A stretch of DNA of 64,000 nt from Embleya sp040605455 (lineage in GTDB: Bacteria > Actinomycetota > Actinomycetes > Streptomycetales > Streptomycetaceae): positions 48,139 through 112,138 of the forward strand of contig NZ_JBEXCV010000009.1 in assembly GCF_040605455.1 (NCBI RefSeq). The letters are read 5' to 3'. The notes beneath the pieces were generated by a model that was given only the letters and a program-made list of their open reading frames with translations, ran no database searches and had not been told where the DNA came from. A program made the position numbers and the translations under genes. Shown one piece after another: positions 8,582 through 17,931 of this stretch (its first letter is position 1; each line of letters begins with the position of its first letter).

Positions 8582-9028
8582 TCAGGCAGGCACGACGTCG
8601 AGGTCGAGCGCGGCCGAAACCTCCTGGTGGAGGCGGACCGTGATGCGGTGCGACCCGACGGTCTTGATCGGCGTACCGATCTCGACGCGACGCTTGTCGA
8701 TGTCCGGACCGCCGGCGGCCTTGATGGCCGACACGACGTCCGCGACGGTGACCGAGCCGAAGAGTCGACCCGTCTCGCCGGCGCGCGTCTGGAGCGTCAC
8801 CTTGAGACCCGCGAGCTGACCCTTGACCTCGGCGGCCTGGTCGAGCGTGCGGATCTCGCGGACCTTGCGGGCGCGACGGATGGCCGCCACGTCCTTCTCG
8901 CCGCCACGGCTCCAGCGAATCGCGTAGCCGCGCGGGATGAGGTAGTTGCGGCCGTAGCCGTCCTTGACCTCGATGATGTCGCCGGGCTCACCGAGACCGG
9001 TCACCTCGTGGGTGAGGATGAGCTTCAT
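8582..9028 (-). CDS. rplI: 50S ribosomal protein bL9
   Basis: 148 aa, the full length for bL9. The N-terminal rRNA-binding domain MKLILTHEVTGLGEPGD and GYGRNYLIPRGYA are clear. The central helix and the C-terminal domain (about 75-146) follow. It is the last gene of the rpsF-ssb-rpsR-rplI operon, 17 bp after rpsR. It belongs to the large subunit near the L1 stalk. Confidence 0.98.
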   Translation of the reverse strand: MKLILTHEVTGLGEPGDIIEVKDGYGRNYLIPRGYAIRWSRGGEKDVAAIRRARKVREIRTLDQAAEVKGQLAGLKVTLQTRAGETGRLFGSVTVADVVSAIKAAGGPDIDKRRVEIGTPIKTVGSHRITVRLHQEVSAALDLDVVPA

Positions 9029-9045
9029 GACAAGATCACCCTTTC

Positions 9046-9282
9046 TCAGCGAGCAGTGCTGGTGTACGGCAGCAGCGCCATCTCGCGGCTGTTCTTGACA
9101 GCCACGGCGACGTCACGCTGGTGCTGCGTGCAGTTACCGGTCACGCGACGAGCGCGGATCTTCCCGCGGTCGGAGATGAACTTCCGCAGCAGGTTGGTGT
9201 CCTTGTAGTCCACATAGGAGATCTTCTCCTTGCAGAACACGCAGACCTTCTTCTTAGGCTTGCGCGCAGGCGCCTTCGCCAT
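9046..9282 (-). CDS. rpsR: 30S ribosomal protein bS18, zinc-binding (C+) form
   Basis: 78 aa. It has CVFC at residues 14-17 and GNCTQHQR at about 49-56, giving the Cys pattern of the zinc-containing form; many actinomycetes also carry a Cys-free paralogue used under zinc limitation. It binds the platform of the small subunit next to bS6, whose gene starts the operon. The ATG at 9282 is preceded by GGAG. Confidence 0.97.
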   Translation of the reverse strand: MAKAPARKPKKKVCVFCKEKISYVDYKDTNLLRKFISDRGKIRARRVTGNCTQHQRDVAVAVKNSREMALLPYTSTAR

Positions 9283-9348
9283 TGTGCTCTCCAGATCGTT
9301 TCAGAAGTCTTCAGCTCGGGGTGCGAACCGTTCCCTCGGCCTTGCGGC

Positions 9349-9957
9349 CTAGAAGGGGGGTTCGTCCGAGTAGCCGCCCGGCGGGGGACCCCAGCCCCCC
9401 GCGCCGCCGCCGCCCTGCTGCTGGCCGCCCCCCGCGGGAGTGGCCCACGGGTCGTCGGCGGGTGCGCCACCGCCCTGCTGGGGACGGCCGCCGTAGCCAC
9501 CGCCACCCTGCTGTCCGCCGCCCTGTTGGCCGCCGTAACCGCCACCGCCCTGCTGCTGACCGCCGCCGTACCCACCCTGACCGCCGCCTCCGCGGCTGGT
9601 CTTGGTGATCTTGGCGGTGGCCCACTTCAGGGTCGGGCCGATCTCGTCGACCTCGAGCTCCACGACGGTGCGCTTCTCGCCCTCTTTGGTCTCGTAGGAC
9701 CGCTGCTTCAGCCGACCCTGGACGATGACGCCCGTGCCGCGCTGGAGGGATTCCGCGACGTTCTCCGCCAGTTGCTTCCAGGCCGAACACCGGAGGAACA
9801 GCGCTTCGCCGTCCTTCCATTCGTTCGTCTGACGGTCGAACGTGCGCGGCGTGGACGCCACGGTGAAGTTCGCGACAGCGGCACCGCTGGGCGTGAAGCG
9901 CAGTTCCGGGTCGGCAGTCAGGTTCCCGACAACAGTGATGATGGTCTCGCCTGCCAT
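9349..9957 (-). CDS. ssb: Single-stranded DNA-binding protein
   Basis: 202 aa. The OB fold occupies residues 1-about 110 (start MAGETIITVVGNLTADPELR). A Gly/Gln-rich disordered linker (about 122-195) with GGYGG and QQGGG repeats follows. The end is YSDEPPF, the acidic tail that recruits partners such as DNA polymerase, RecO and PriA in other bacteria. It lies between rpsF and rpsR as in most bacteria. The linker is long, which is normal for streptomycetes. Confidence 0.97.
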   Translation of the reverse strand: MAGETIITVVGNLTADPELRFTPSGAAVANFTVASTPRTFDRQTNEWKDGEALFLRCSAWKQLAENVAESLQRGTGVIVQGRLKQRSYETKEGEKRTVVELEVDEIGPTLKWATAKITKTSRGGGGQGGYGGGQQQGGGGYGGQQGGGQQGGGGYGGRPQQGGGAPADDPWATPAGGGQQQGGGGAGGWGPPPGGYSDEPPF

Positions 9958-10033
9958 GCTGACCCCTTCGCTGATTTCAGCGCAGTGCTGCGTTTCGACG
10001 TGCGGTGCGGTTGGTGGTGCGCGCGAGCTCGGA

Positions 10034-10324
10034 CTAGCGCTGGTCGGGGCGCAGGACCTTGGTCCGCAGCACCGACTCGTTGAGGTTCATCTGACGGTCG
10101 AGTTCCTTGACGGTCGCGGGCTCCGCGGCCAGGTCCACGACGGCGTAGATGCCCTCGGACTTCTTCTTGATCTCGTACGAGAGCCGGCGACGGCCCCACG
10201 TGTCGATCTTCTCGACCTTGCCACCGTCGTTGCGGATGACATTGAGGAACTGCTCGAGCAGCGGCGTGACCGCGCGCTCTTCGAGGTCCGCGTCGAGGAT
10301 GACCATGAGTTCGTAGCTACGCAT
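10034..10324 (-). CDS. rpsF: 30S ribosomal protein bS6
   Basis: 96 aa from the ATG at 10324 (MRSYELMVILDADLEERA). A longer frame opens at 10402 but has no ribosome site, whereas AGGAGGTG lies just upstream of 10324. The protein has the bS6 ferredoxin-like fold with WGRRRLSYEIKK typical of the rRNA-binding face. It is the first gene of the rpsF-ssb-rpsR-rplI operon. The promoter is expected in 10325-10560, between this gene and a divergent small membrane protein. Confidence 0.96.
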   Translation of the reverse strand: MRSYELMVILDADLEERAVTPLLEQFLNVIRNDGGKVEKIDTWGRRRLSYEIKKKSEGIYAVVDLAAEPATVKELDRQMNLNESVLRTKVLRPDQR

Positions 10325-10569
10325 GTGAACACCCACCTCCTGTGGACTGATCGGCCACGGAATCTCCGTGGCAGGAGGGCTTGCGTAATGCCGCCACGCC
10401 AAGGCGGCCCCCGATATGTGAACACACGGGGGTGCCGAGAGTGCAGCGGACGGTACAGCCTACCCGGACCCGGTCACAGTCTTGAAATCCGAGCATGAGG
10501 CCGGTCACCCTGGGGGATGGGATATACGGACAAAACGTCCGCCCCGTAGTCACTCGCCGGAGGTGCGCG

Positions 10570-10896
10570 ATGGCACATACGATCCGCCGTACGGGAACCG
10601 TGGCAACCGCGGAAGCGCATCGACCACGCCTGACCCTCAACTCCGACGGCCGTGCCCATCCGCGCGAGAACGCGCTGGTGGCCACGGTGGTGCTGTTCGC
10701 GCTGGTGGGGGGCATCTGCGCGTTCTTCGAGGGCATGCACATCCTGGGCGCGTGGACCGCGCTCGCGGGCGTGGTGACCGGTCTGGTCAGTCAGATGTTC
10801 TCCGCGACCACGGGGGAACGGGTCATCACCGTGCTCGCGCTCGGCGTGTCCGCCGTCTCCCTGTTCATGAACATGTTCCACGGCGGACTGTACTGA
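10570..10896 (+). CDS. Small integral membrane protein
   Basis: 108 aa. GGAGG precedes the ATG at 10570, which is preferred to the in-frame ATG at 10495. After about 35 polar residues there are three hydrophobic segments: about 40-57, 60-80 and 85-105. A protein of this type is found between rpsF and femX in other streptomycetes, but I know of no function. It stands alone, divergent from rpsF, with its own terminator. Confidence 0.8.
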   Translation: MAHTIRRTGTVATAEAHRPRLTLNSDGRAHPRENALVATVVLFALVGGICAFFEGMHILGAWTALAGVVTGLVSQMFSATTGERVITVLALGVSAVSLFMNMFHGGLY

Positions 10897-10915
10897 CCCG
10901 CGCACTCACCCCGAC

Positions 10916-10955
10916 CGACTCGGCCCGCCGGACAAGAATCCGGCGGGCCGAGTCG
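10916..10955 (+). terminator. Terminator after the small membrane protein gene
   Basis: Perfect 17-bp stem, arms 10916-10932 and 10939-10955, 6-nt loop. Confidence 0.9.
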
Positions 10956-11117
10956 GGTACGGACCGGGTCGGATGCGGGCCGGAAAGAGCACCCGTTTCG
11001 ACAGGTGAGTTCCGCCTCGTCCTCGTACGGTGCGACTCGGGCCACCAGGCACGATCCATAGCGCCCAAAGGCGCAGTAACCTCTGTCACGGCCGAACCGA
11101 TCCCGAGGAGCTCTTAC

Positions 11118-12236
11118 ATGTCTTTGCGCCTGAGGACGCTCACCGCCGAGGAACATCTCGCCTTCATCAAGGGCAGGCCCTCCGTGAGCTTTCTTCAGTG
11201 CCCTTCGTGGGGCGCGGTGAAGAGTGAGTGGCGATCCGAGAGCATCGGTTGGATCGACGAGTCGGGCGCCGTCGTGGGCGCGGCACTCGTGCTGTACCGG
11301 CAACTGCCGAAGATAAAGCGCTATCTCGCGTACATGCCGGAGGGCCCGGTCATCGACTGGTTCGACGGCGACCTGCGCAAGTGGCTCGACCCGATGCTCG
11401 CGCACCTCAAGAGCCGCGGCTCGTTCTCGGTCAAGATGGGCCCGCCGGTGGTGATCGCCCGCTGGGAGGCGGACACGATCAAGAAGGCGATCGCGGCCAA
11501 GTCGGCGAACCGGCTGCGCGATCTGACCCCGGACTGGACCGACGACCGGGGTGCCGAGCTGGAGCAGCAGTTGCGCGGCCTGGGTTGGCAGCAGGACGCG
11601 TCGGGCGGGGCCGGCTTCGGCGACGTGCAGCCGCGCTACGTGTTCCAGGTGCCGCTGGTCCGGCGCAGCCTGGACGACGTGCACGCCGGCTTCAACCAGC
11701 TGTGGCGACGCAACATCAAGAAGGCCACGAAGGCCGGCGTGGACGTGGTCCAGGGCGGCTACGACGACCTGCCCGTCTTCCACGAGGTCTACAAGGTCAC
11801 CGCGGTTCGCGACCACTTCACCCCGCGGCCGCTGGCCTACTTCCAGGGCATGTGGAAGGCGCTCAACGCCGAGGACCCCGAGCGCATGCGGCTGTATCTG
11901 GCCAAGCACGAGGGCGAGGTGCTCGCCTCCACCACGATGGTCACCGTGGGCGACCACGTCTGGTACTCGTACGGCGCGTCCGCCAACCACAAGCGTGAGG
12001 TCCGCCCCTCGAACGCGATCCAGTGGCGGATGTTGCGGGACGCGTACGCACTCGGCGCCTCCGCCTACGACCTGCGCGGCATCAGCGACACCCTGGACGA
12101 GAACGACCACCTCTTCGGGCTCATCCAGTTCAAGCTCGGCACCGGCGGCCAGGCCGTCGAGTATCTGGGCGAGTGGGACTTCCCGCTCAACAAGATGCTG
12201 CACAAGGCACTGGACATGTACATGTCACGCCGCTGA
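11118..12236 (+). CDS. femX: FemX-type peptidoglycan bridge-forming aminoacyltransferase
   Basis: 372 aa of the FemABX family, a double GNAT fold that adds amino acids from aminoacyl-tRNA to the stem peptide of lipid II. In S. coelicolor the equivalent gene at this locus adds the single bridging glycine to LL-diaminopimelate; the same reaction is inferred here. Seen: SFLQCPSWGAVK near residue 25, WRRNIKKATKAG near 198, and the C-terminal GLIQFKLGTGGQAVEYLGEWD block typical of the family. The coiled-coil arm of staphylococcal Fem proteins is not obvious. GAGGAG precedes the ATG. An alanine-racemase-like gene follows after 132 bp. Confidence 0.93.
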   Translation: MSLRLRTLTAEEHLAFIKGRPSVSFLQCPSWGAVKSEWRSESIGWIDESGAVVGAALVLYRQLPKIKRYLAYMPEGPVIDWFDGDLRKWLDPMLAHLKSRGSFSVKMGPPVVIARWEADTIKKAIAAKSANRLRDLTPDWTDDRGAELEQQLRGLGWQQDASGGAGFGDVQPRYVFQVPLVRRSLDDVHAGFNQLWRRNIKKATKAGVDVVQGGYDDLPVFHEVYKVTAVRDHFTPRPLAYFQGMWKALNAEDPERMRLYLAKHEGEVLASTTMVTVGDHVWYSYGASANHKREVRPSNAIQWRMLRDAYALGASAYDLRGISDTLDENDHLFGLIQFKLGTGGQAVEYLGEWDFPLNKMLHKALDMYMSRR

Positions 12237-12368
12237 CGCAACGCCGGCGACACCTGTGTCGTCGGCTTGTCACGTGATCACCGCGACGCAGCCGCCGTCG
12301 CGTGTTCCCCGCCTCCGCCCTGCGTTCCCCAAGGGCAAGTCCCGCACACGGAAGGCCCCGAAACGCCC

Positions 12369-13400
12369 ATGTCGCTCACGCTCTACGTCGATGCCGCCCG
12401 CTGGCGCAAGCACCAGGACGGGGTACGCGACAGGTTCCCCGGTCTCGTACCGGTGATGAAGGGCAACGGGTACGGATTCACCAACCCCAGGCTGGCCGCG
12501 GAGGCCGCCCGGATGTGCGTGGACACCGTGGCCGTGGGGACCACGTACGAGGCCGCGGTGGTCAAGGACCACTTCGACGGCAAGGTCCTGGTGCTCACCC
12601 CGTACCTGCGCGGCGAGGAGGCGGTCCCGCTGCCGGATCGCACCATCCGTACCGTCTCCTCGGTGCAGGCCGCCCGGGATCTGGTGGGCTGCCGGGTGGT
12701 GGTCGCGTGCATGACCACGATGAAGCGCGACGGGGTCACCGAGGAGGAGCTGGTCAAGCTCCGCACCGGGATGGACGACGTGCGGTTGGAGGGCTTCTCG
12801 CTGCACCTGCCGCTCGACCACCCGGACGGGTACGACCCGGTGGCCGAGGTGGTGGGCTGGGTCGAGCGGCTGCGCGCGGCCCGGCTGCCGGTGCGCACGA
12901 TGTACGTCAGCCATCTCACCGCGTCCGAGCTCGCGGTGCTGCGCGAGCGGCACCCGGACACCGAGTTCCGGCCGCGAATCGGCACCGACCTGTGGCTGGG
13001 CGACCACGACGCGCTGGCCAGCCGGGGCACCGTGCTGGACGTGGTGCGAATCGCGCGCGGCGAGCGGTTCGGCTACCGCCAGCGCAAGGCGCCCAGTGAC
13101 GGGCACCTGGTGGTGGTCAGCGGCGGCACCGCCCAGGGTGTGGGCCTGGAGGCGCCCAAGACCGTGCGCGGGGTGATGCCGCGCGCCAAGGGCGTCGCTC
13201 GGGCCGGCCTGGCCACCGTCAACCGCTCGTTGTCCCCGTTCACCTGGGCGGGCAAGCAGCGCTGGTTCGCCGAGCCGCCGCACATGCAGGTCAGCCTGCT
13301 GTTCCTGGCCAACGACGTGGCCCCGCCCAAGCCCGGCGACGAGTTGGAGGCCGCGCTGCGGCACACCACGACGCACTTCGACCGGATCGCCATTCGCTGA
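12369..13400 (+). CDS. Alanine racemase-like PLP-dependent protein
   Basis: 343 aa. PVMKGNGYGF (about residues 28-37) is the PLP-lysine motif of the alanine racemase N-terminal barrel. IGTDLWLGD near residue 212 and the C-terminal beta region are compatible with fold type III. The usual C-terminal domain with the catalytic Tyr is not plainly recognisable, so it may not racemise alanine. It sits directly after femX, suggesting a role in the cell wall. It ends at a terminator shared with the convergent GT87 gene. Confidence 0.8.
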   Translation: MSLTLYVDAARWRKHQDGVRDRFPGLVPVMKGNGYGFTNPRLAAEAARMCVDTVAVGTTYEAAVVKDHFDGKVLVLTPYLRGEEAVPLPDRTIRTVSSVQAARDLVGCRVVVACMTTMKRDGVTEEELVKLRTGMDDVRLEGFSLHLPLDHPDGYDPVAEVVGWVERLRAARLPVRTMYVSHLTASELAVLRERHPDTEFRPRIGTDLWLGDHDALASRGTVLDVVRIARGERFGYRQRKAPSDGHLVVVSGGTAQGVGLEAPKTVRGVMPRAKGVARAGLATVNRSLSPFTWAGKQRWFAEPPHMQVSLLFLANDVAPPKPGDELEAALRHTTTHFDRIAIR

Positions 13401-13412
13401 CCCGGACGACGC

Positions 13413-13459
13413 AAGCGGCCTCGGCCGCGGCGGGCGAACCGCCGTGACCGAGGCCGCTT
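13413..13459. terminator. Shared terminator of racemase-like and GT87 genes
   Basis: 12-bp outer stem (13413-13424 with 13448-13459) enclosing a smaller inner hairpin, between two convergent genes. Confidence 0.85.
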
Positions 13460-13467
13460 TCGCGTGT

Positions 13468-14898
13468 TCAGCCCTGCGCGCGGGCCAGGACCGAGTTCGG
13501 CACGAATACGTCCGGCGCCCGGTCGAGCACGCCGCCCGAAGGGTCGTCGCCACCGTCCGCGCGCACCGGGTCCCGGTCCGGGCGCAGGATGTCGCGCACC
13601 ACCACCAGGCAGATGTACGCGGTACCGAGCAGGTGCAGCAGGATCACCACGTGGTACGCGTTCTGCGACAGGCCCTTGCCGGAGAACGAGGCAATGTACA
13701 TCCACACGCCGATGAAGTACGTCACCTCGCACGCCTGCCAGATCAGGAAGTCCCGCCAGCGCGGCCGGGCCAGCACCGCCAGCGGGATCAACCACAGCAC
13801 GTACTGCGGCGAGTAGACCTTGTTGGTCAGGATGAAGGCCGCCACGATCAGGAACACCAGTTGGGCGAACCGCGGTCGGCGCGGCGCGTACATGCTCAGC
13901 GCGGCGATCGCCAGGCAGCACAGCACCAGGCCGAGCGTGACGTAGGTGTTCAGGTGCTCCAGGGGTCGGCCGTCGCGCTGCTGGATGATCAACCAGATCG
14001 ACCCGTAGTCGGCGGGCCGGTCCTGGCTGAACGTGTAGAAGAGTTTCCAGCCCTCGCGGATGTGCAATCCGCCGTCGAAGTCCAGCATCACCGGCAGGTT
14101 CACCACCAGCCAGGACGCCGTCGCCGCCGCCGCGGTCTTGGCGAACGCCACCATCCGGCCCGAGCGCAGACACAGCAGGAACAGCGGTGCCAGCAACAGC
14201 ACCGGATACAGCTTGGCCGCGGTCGCCAGGCCGATCAGCACGCCGGCGACCACCACGTTGCGCCGCGCCCACGACCACATCGCCACCGCCGTCAGCGCGA
14301 CCGCGACCAGGTCCCAGTTGATCAGCCCGTTCAGCGCCAACGCGGGTGCACAGGCCACCATCGCGGCATCCCAGGGACGTCGCCCGGACGTGCCCTTGAC
14401 CGCGATCACGGTCACCACGGCACAGGCCATCATGATCAACGCGTTGATCATCACGAACCACAACTGCTCGTCCTGCAGATCACCCCCGGTGATGTCCCCG
14501 GCCGCCCGCGACAGGGTCGCGGCGAAGGTCATCACCCCGCCGGTGATGACCGGGTACTCCAGGAACTTCATGTCCTTGTCGCCGGTCTCCTGGAAGTACG
14601 GGATCTTCCCGTCCGCGAGACCACGATTGATGTACAGGTGCGGCATGTCGCTGTAGCACGCGTGCGAGTACTGCGTGGTGCCGGAGAACCAACCGCCGTC
14701 GTAGCAGGGCTTCTTCTGCATGATGCCGAGCGCGAAGCAGACCACCGCGAGCAGCACGAGCACCCGGACGGGGGTCCACCACCGGTTCGGCACGAACCGG
14801 ATCCGGCGGCCGGCCGGTCCGCCGACGAGCTCGCTGCCCGCCCGGACCACGGGGTCGTCCCGAGTGGGCAGGACGGGTTCGGTCGATGTCGGCGTCAT
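13468..14898 (-). CDS. GT87 family (DUF2029) membrane glycosyltransferase
   Basis: 476 aa from ATG 14898 (MTPTSTEPV), chosen because GAGAGG stands just upstream. About ten transmembrane segments with an extracytoplasmic loop between the first two containing KFLEYP, the conserved E-Y-P of GT87 polyprenol-phosphate-mannose-dependent transferases. NWDLVAVAL and AAKLYPVLLL are further family motifs. Such enzymes extend mannosylated lipids or glycoproteins outside the membrane; the acceptor is unknown. It follows the class A PBP gene on the same strand with a terminator between. Confidence 0.88.
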   Translation of the reverse strand: MTPTSTEPVLPTRDDPVVRAGSELVGGPAGRRIRFVPNRWWTPVRVLVLLAVVCFALGIMQKKPCYDGGWFSGTTQYSHACYSDMPHLYINRGLADGKIPYFQETGDKDMKFLEYPVITGGVMTFAATLSRAAGDITGGDLQDEQLWFVMINALIMMACAVVTVIAVKGTSGRRPWDAAMVACAPALALNGLINWDLVAVALTAVAMWSWARRNVVVAGVLIGLATAAKLYPVLLLAPLFLLCLRSGRMVAFAKTAAAATASWLVVNLPVMLDFDGGLHIREGWKLFYTFSQDRPADYGSIWLIIQQRDGRPLEHLNTYVTLGLVLCCLAIAALSMYAPRRPRFAQLVFLIVAAFILTNKVYSPQYVLWLIPLAVLARPRWRDFLIWQACEVTYFIGVWMYIASFSGKGLSQNAYHVVILLHLLGTAYICLVVVRDILRPDRDPVRADGGDDPSGGVLDRAPDVFVPNSVLARAQG

Positions 14899-14954
14899 GG
14901 CGCCCATCCTCTCGCGCTCCCCGAGGAGGCTGCCCTCGCCGGCCGGATACGACA

Positions 14955-14990
14955 ACGCGTGCCCCACCGCCGAGGCGATGGGGCACGCGT
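14955..14990 (-). terminator. Terminator after the class A PBP gene
   Basis: Perfect 12-bp stem (14955-14966 with 14979-14990) just beyond the penicillin-binding protein stop. Confidence 0.85.
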
Positions 14991-15021
14991 AAGGCTAGTG
15001 CGGGTGCGGCCCCGCCACCGG

Positions 15022-17559
15022 TCAGCCGCCCCGGCCGCCGATGATGAAGCCGTTCGCTCCGCCACCGCCTCGGGGGCCGCCCTGTGAGCCTCCGGGCGGA
15101 TCCGAGCTCGGTGGCCTGCTGCTGCTCGGCGGCTTGGTGCTGTGCCCGCCGCCGGGGTCACCGGTGCCGCCCTGCGGGCCGCCCCCGGGCGTGGTGGACG
15201 TCGGCGGCGCCGACGTGGTCGGCGGCGCACTGGACGTCGGCGGCGGCGACGGCGCGCGCGACGTCGGCGGCGCGCTCGACGGCGGGAGCGTCGCGTTGTC
15301 CTTCTTGTCGTACTTCTCGCCCGGCTGGGCGAAGTCCGTGGTCGGCAGGCCGTCCATGGCCTTCTTCATGTACTCGGTCCACACCATCGTCGGCATCGCA
15401 CCACCGTGCACCGATCCACCGCCGCCCAGACCTTCCAGCGACAACCGGACGTGCGTGTTGGGATCCTCCCGGAACAGCGCGACCGAGGTCGCCAGTTGCG
15501 GTGTGTAACCCACGAACCACGCCGACTTGTTCTCGTCGGTGGTACCGGTCTTGCCGGCCACCGGGCGGTTCAGCTTCTTCGCTTCCCGGCCGGTGCCGTC
15601 ATTCAGCGGCGGGTTGTCCACGACCCGCATCATGACCTGGTTGACAGTGTCCGCAACGTTCTTCTCGAAGAGCGGCTTGGGCTCGTGCTTGGGCAGATCC
15701 CGCTTCGAGCCGTTGTAGGTGACTTCCTTGATGTAGTACGGATCGGCGTGTATACCCCGGGCCGCGAAGGTGGCGTAGGCCTCGGCCATGTCCAGCGCGC
15801 TGGGCGGGGCCACACCGAGGGCTATCACCGGCTCGGGAGCGAAGTCGCCGAGGTTCTCCGGCAGACCCGCGTCGATCGCGGCCTTCTTCACCTTGTCCGC
15901 GCCGACGTTGGCGGCGAGTTGGAGGAAGACGGTGTTGACCGATTTCTCCATGGCTCTGGTGATGGTGACCGGACCGTAGTCCTGGTCGCCCTCGTTCGGC
16001 GCCAGATAATCGCCGCCGGTCTTGTTGTTCTTGTAGGTCGAACCGTTCGGCAGCCTGATCGGGATCTTGCTGTCGCCGTTGTAGATGCTCTCCGGACCGA
16101 TCGGTTTCCCGTCCTGTCCGCCGCTGCGCAATGCCGCGGCGAGCACAAACAGCTTGAACGTCGAACCGGCCTGGATATCTCGCCTTATCGCGTCGTTGAA
16201 CTCCTGCTGGACGAAGTCCTTGCCGCCGTACAACGCGACCACCGCGCCATCGCCGGGGACCACCGAGGCCAGGCCCGTACGCACGTACTTGTCCGCGCTG
16301 TTCTTCTCGGGCTTGAGGGTGTCCGTCAGCTGGCTCTGCACCGCCGCGACCGCCGCGTCCTGCTTGGCCTTGTCGAACGTCGTGACGATCTTGAAGCCGC
16401 CGCGCGCGAGTTCGGCCTCCGGGATCACGTTGTTGGCCTTGAGGTACTGGTCGGTCACCTTCATCAGGTATCCGGCCTGCCCGGCCTTGTTCGCGGCCGG
16501 CTTGGGCTTGATCGGCATCGGGAACTGGAGCGTGTCCCGTTCCGCCTTGGACAGCCAGCCCTCCTTGACCATGCCGTCCAGCGCGTAGGCCCAGCGCCCC
16601 TTGACCTTGTCGATCTGGCCGGGGAACTCGATCACGTCGTAGATGCTCGGCGCGTTGAGCAGGGTCGCCAGATAGGCGCCCTCCGCCACGTTCAGGTCGC
16701 CGACGTTCTTGCCGTAGTAGGCCTGCGAGGCGGCCTGGATGCCGTACGCGGTGCGGCCGTAGAAGGCGGTGTTGAGGTAACCGACGAGGATGTCGTCCTT
16801 GCGCATCTGCCGGTCGACCTTCAGCGCGATGAAGATCTCGCTGAACTTGCGCTTGAAGGTCCGTTCCTGGGTCAGATAGGTGTTCTTGACGTACTGCTGG
16901 GTGATGGTCGAACCACCCTGCGTGTCGCCACCCTTGACCATGGTGATCCCGGCCCGCAGCAAGCCCTTGGGCGAGACGCCCGAGTCGCTGTAGAACGACC
17001 GGTTCTCCGCCGCGATCACGGCCTGCTGTACGTGCTTGGGGATCTGGTCCACCGTCACGTTCTGCCGGTTGACCTGCCCGGTCCGACCGATCTCGGTCTT
17101 CCCGTCGGCGTAGTAGTAGATGTTCGACTGGTAGGTCGTGTTCGCGTTCGGGTCAGGCACCTTGACCATCGCGTACGCCAGGGCCGCCAGGCCCATGACC
17201 GACGCGAGGAAGAACAGGATCATCGCCAGGATCTGCTTGAGGGACGGCAACCAGCGGCGCACGCCGGTCTTGCCGTACCTCGGGTAGTCGATGAACCGCT
17301 TCTTCCGGGGCGGACCGGCCTCCGCGCGCGATCGGCCGCCGGAGGCGGCGCCGTTTGCGGCTCGCCGACCACCCGAACGGGCGGCCTGTCGAGCCTCCAC
17401 GCGCGAGAGCGGGCGCTCCTCGTCGCCTCCTCCGGGTCCGGCGGGCAGCGACGAGCCACCGGGTGGCGTCCCGCCCCCGGCATCACCCGCGCCCCCCGAA
17501 TACGAGTCACCGCGCCCCTCGGGGCGCGGCTGCTGTGATCTACGGCGATGTTCACTCAT
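15022..17559 (-). CDS. Bifunctional class A penicillin-binding protein
   Basis: 845 aa from ATG 17559 with GGAGTAG upstream. A disordered Gly/Arg-rich cytoplasmic tail (1-105) is followed by one membrane helix (about 107-130). The GT51 glycosyltransferase domain shows AAENRSFYSDSG with the catalytic Glu near residue 184, and GGSTITQQYVKN. The transpeptidase domain shows the nucleophile motif STFK near 466, SVN near 538 and KTGT near 668. The tail from about 755 is Pro/Ser/Gly-rich and ends in a glycine-rich stretch, outside the cell. It polymerises and cross-links peptidoglycan. It is divergent from padR. Confidence 0.96.
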   Translation of the reverse strand: MSEHRRRSQQPRPEGRGDSYSGGAGDAGGGTPPGGSSLPAGPGGGDEERPLSRVEARQAARSGGRRAANGAASGGRSRAEAGPPRKKRFIDYPRYGKTGVRRWLPSLKQILAMILFFLASVMGLAALAYAMVKVPDPNANTTYQSNIYYYADGKTEIGRTGQVNRQNVTVDQIPKHVQQAVIAAENRSFYSDSGVSPKGLLRAGITMVKGGDTQGGSTITQQYVKNTYLTQERTFKRKFSEIFIALKVDRQMRKDDILVGYLNTAFYGRTAYGIQAASQAYYGKNVGDLNVAEGAYLATLLNAPSIYDVIEFPGQIDKVKGRWAYALDGMVKEGWLSKAERDTLQFPMPIKPKPAANKAGQAGYLMKVTDQYLKANNVIPEAELARGGFKIVTTFDKAKQDAAVAAVQSQLTDTLKPEKNSADKYVRTGLASVVPGDGAVVALYGGKDFVQQEFNDAIRRDIQAGSTFKLFVLAAALRSGGQDGKPIGPESIYNGDSKIPIRLPNGSTYKNNKTGGDYLAPNEGDQDYGPVTITRAMEKSVNTVFLQLAANVGADKVKKAAIDAGLPENLGDFAPEPVIALGVAPPSALDMAEAYATFAARGIHADPYYIKEVTYNGSKRDLPKHEPKPLFEKNVADTVNQVMMRVVDNPPLNDGTGREAKKLNRPVAGKTGTTDENKSAWFVGYTPQLATSVALFREDPNTHVRLSLEGLGGGGSVHGGAMPTMVWTEYMKKAMDGLPTTDFAQPGEKYDKKDNATLPPSSAPPTSRAPSPPPTSSAPPTTSAPPTSTTPGGGPQGGTGDPGGGHSTKPPSSSRPPSSDPPGGSQGGPRGGGGANGFIIGGRGG

Positions 17560-17790
17560 GCGTTCGCTACTCCTCGGCCGTACGACGCGGAGGTCGGACG
17601 CACGGGTCGTGGCTCTCCGCTCCCCAGGACGCACGCGCGCGGGGGGCGGTTCCGCAGGAAGCGGGGCTTGAGGTACCACACGGCGGAACAGACTACGCGG
17701 AACCGCTTTCGCGACCTCACTGTGACCTGCCTGTGACCCGAGTCACCGGCGGCCGCCTTGCCACCACACGGCAAGGAGACCTATCGTCTC

Positions 17791-17811
17791 GATGTATCGG
17801 TTCGATACATC
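17791..17811. promoter_or_regulatory. Palindromic operator upstream of padR
   Basis: GATGTATCG-GTT-CGATACATC is a perfect 9-3-9 inverted repeat, with a further half site TACATCGAGCC about 20 bp on. PadR-type regulators bind ATGT/ACAT dyads, so autoregulation is likely. The site lies in the spacer shared with the class A PBP gene. Confidence 0.75.
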
Positions 17812-17931
17812 GGGCCGGTACATCGAGCCGGGGACACAGGAGCCCCGGCCGGACGAAGGTCGGCTGCGACCGTATCCCACGGTTGCAAAGGGTCCACGTC
17901 CGGTCCGGTCCGCAGTGGATGGAGGAAGGCG

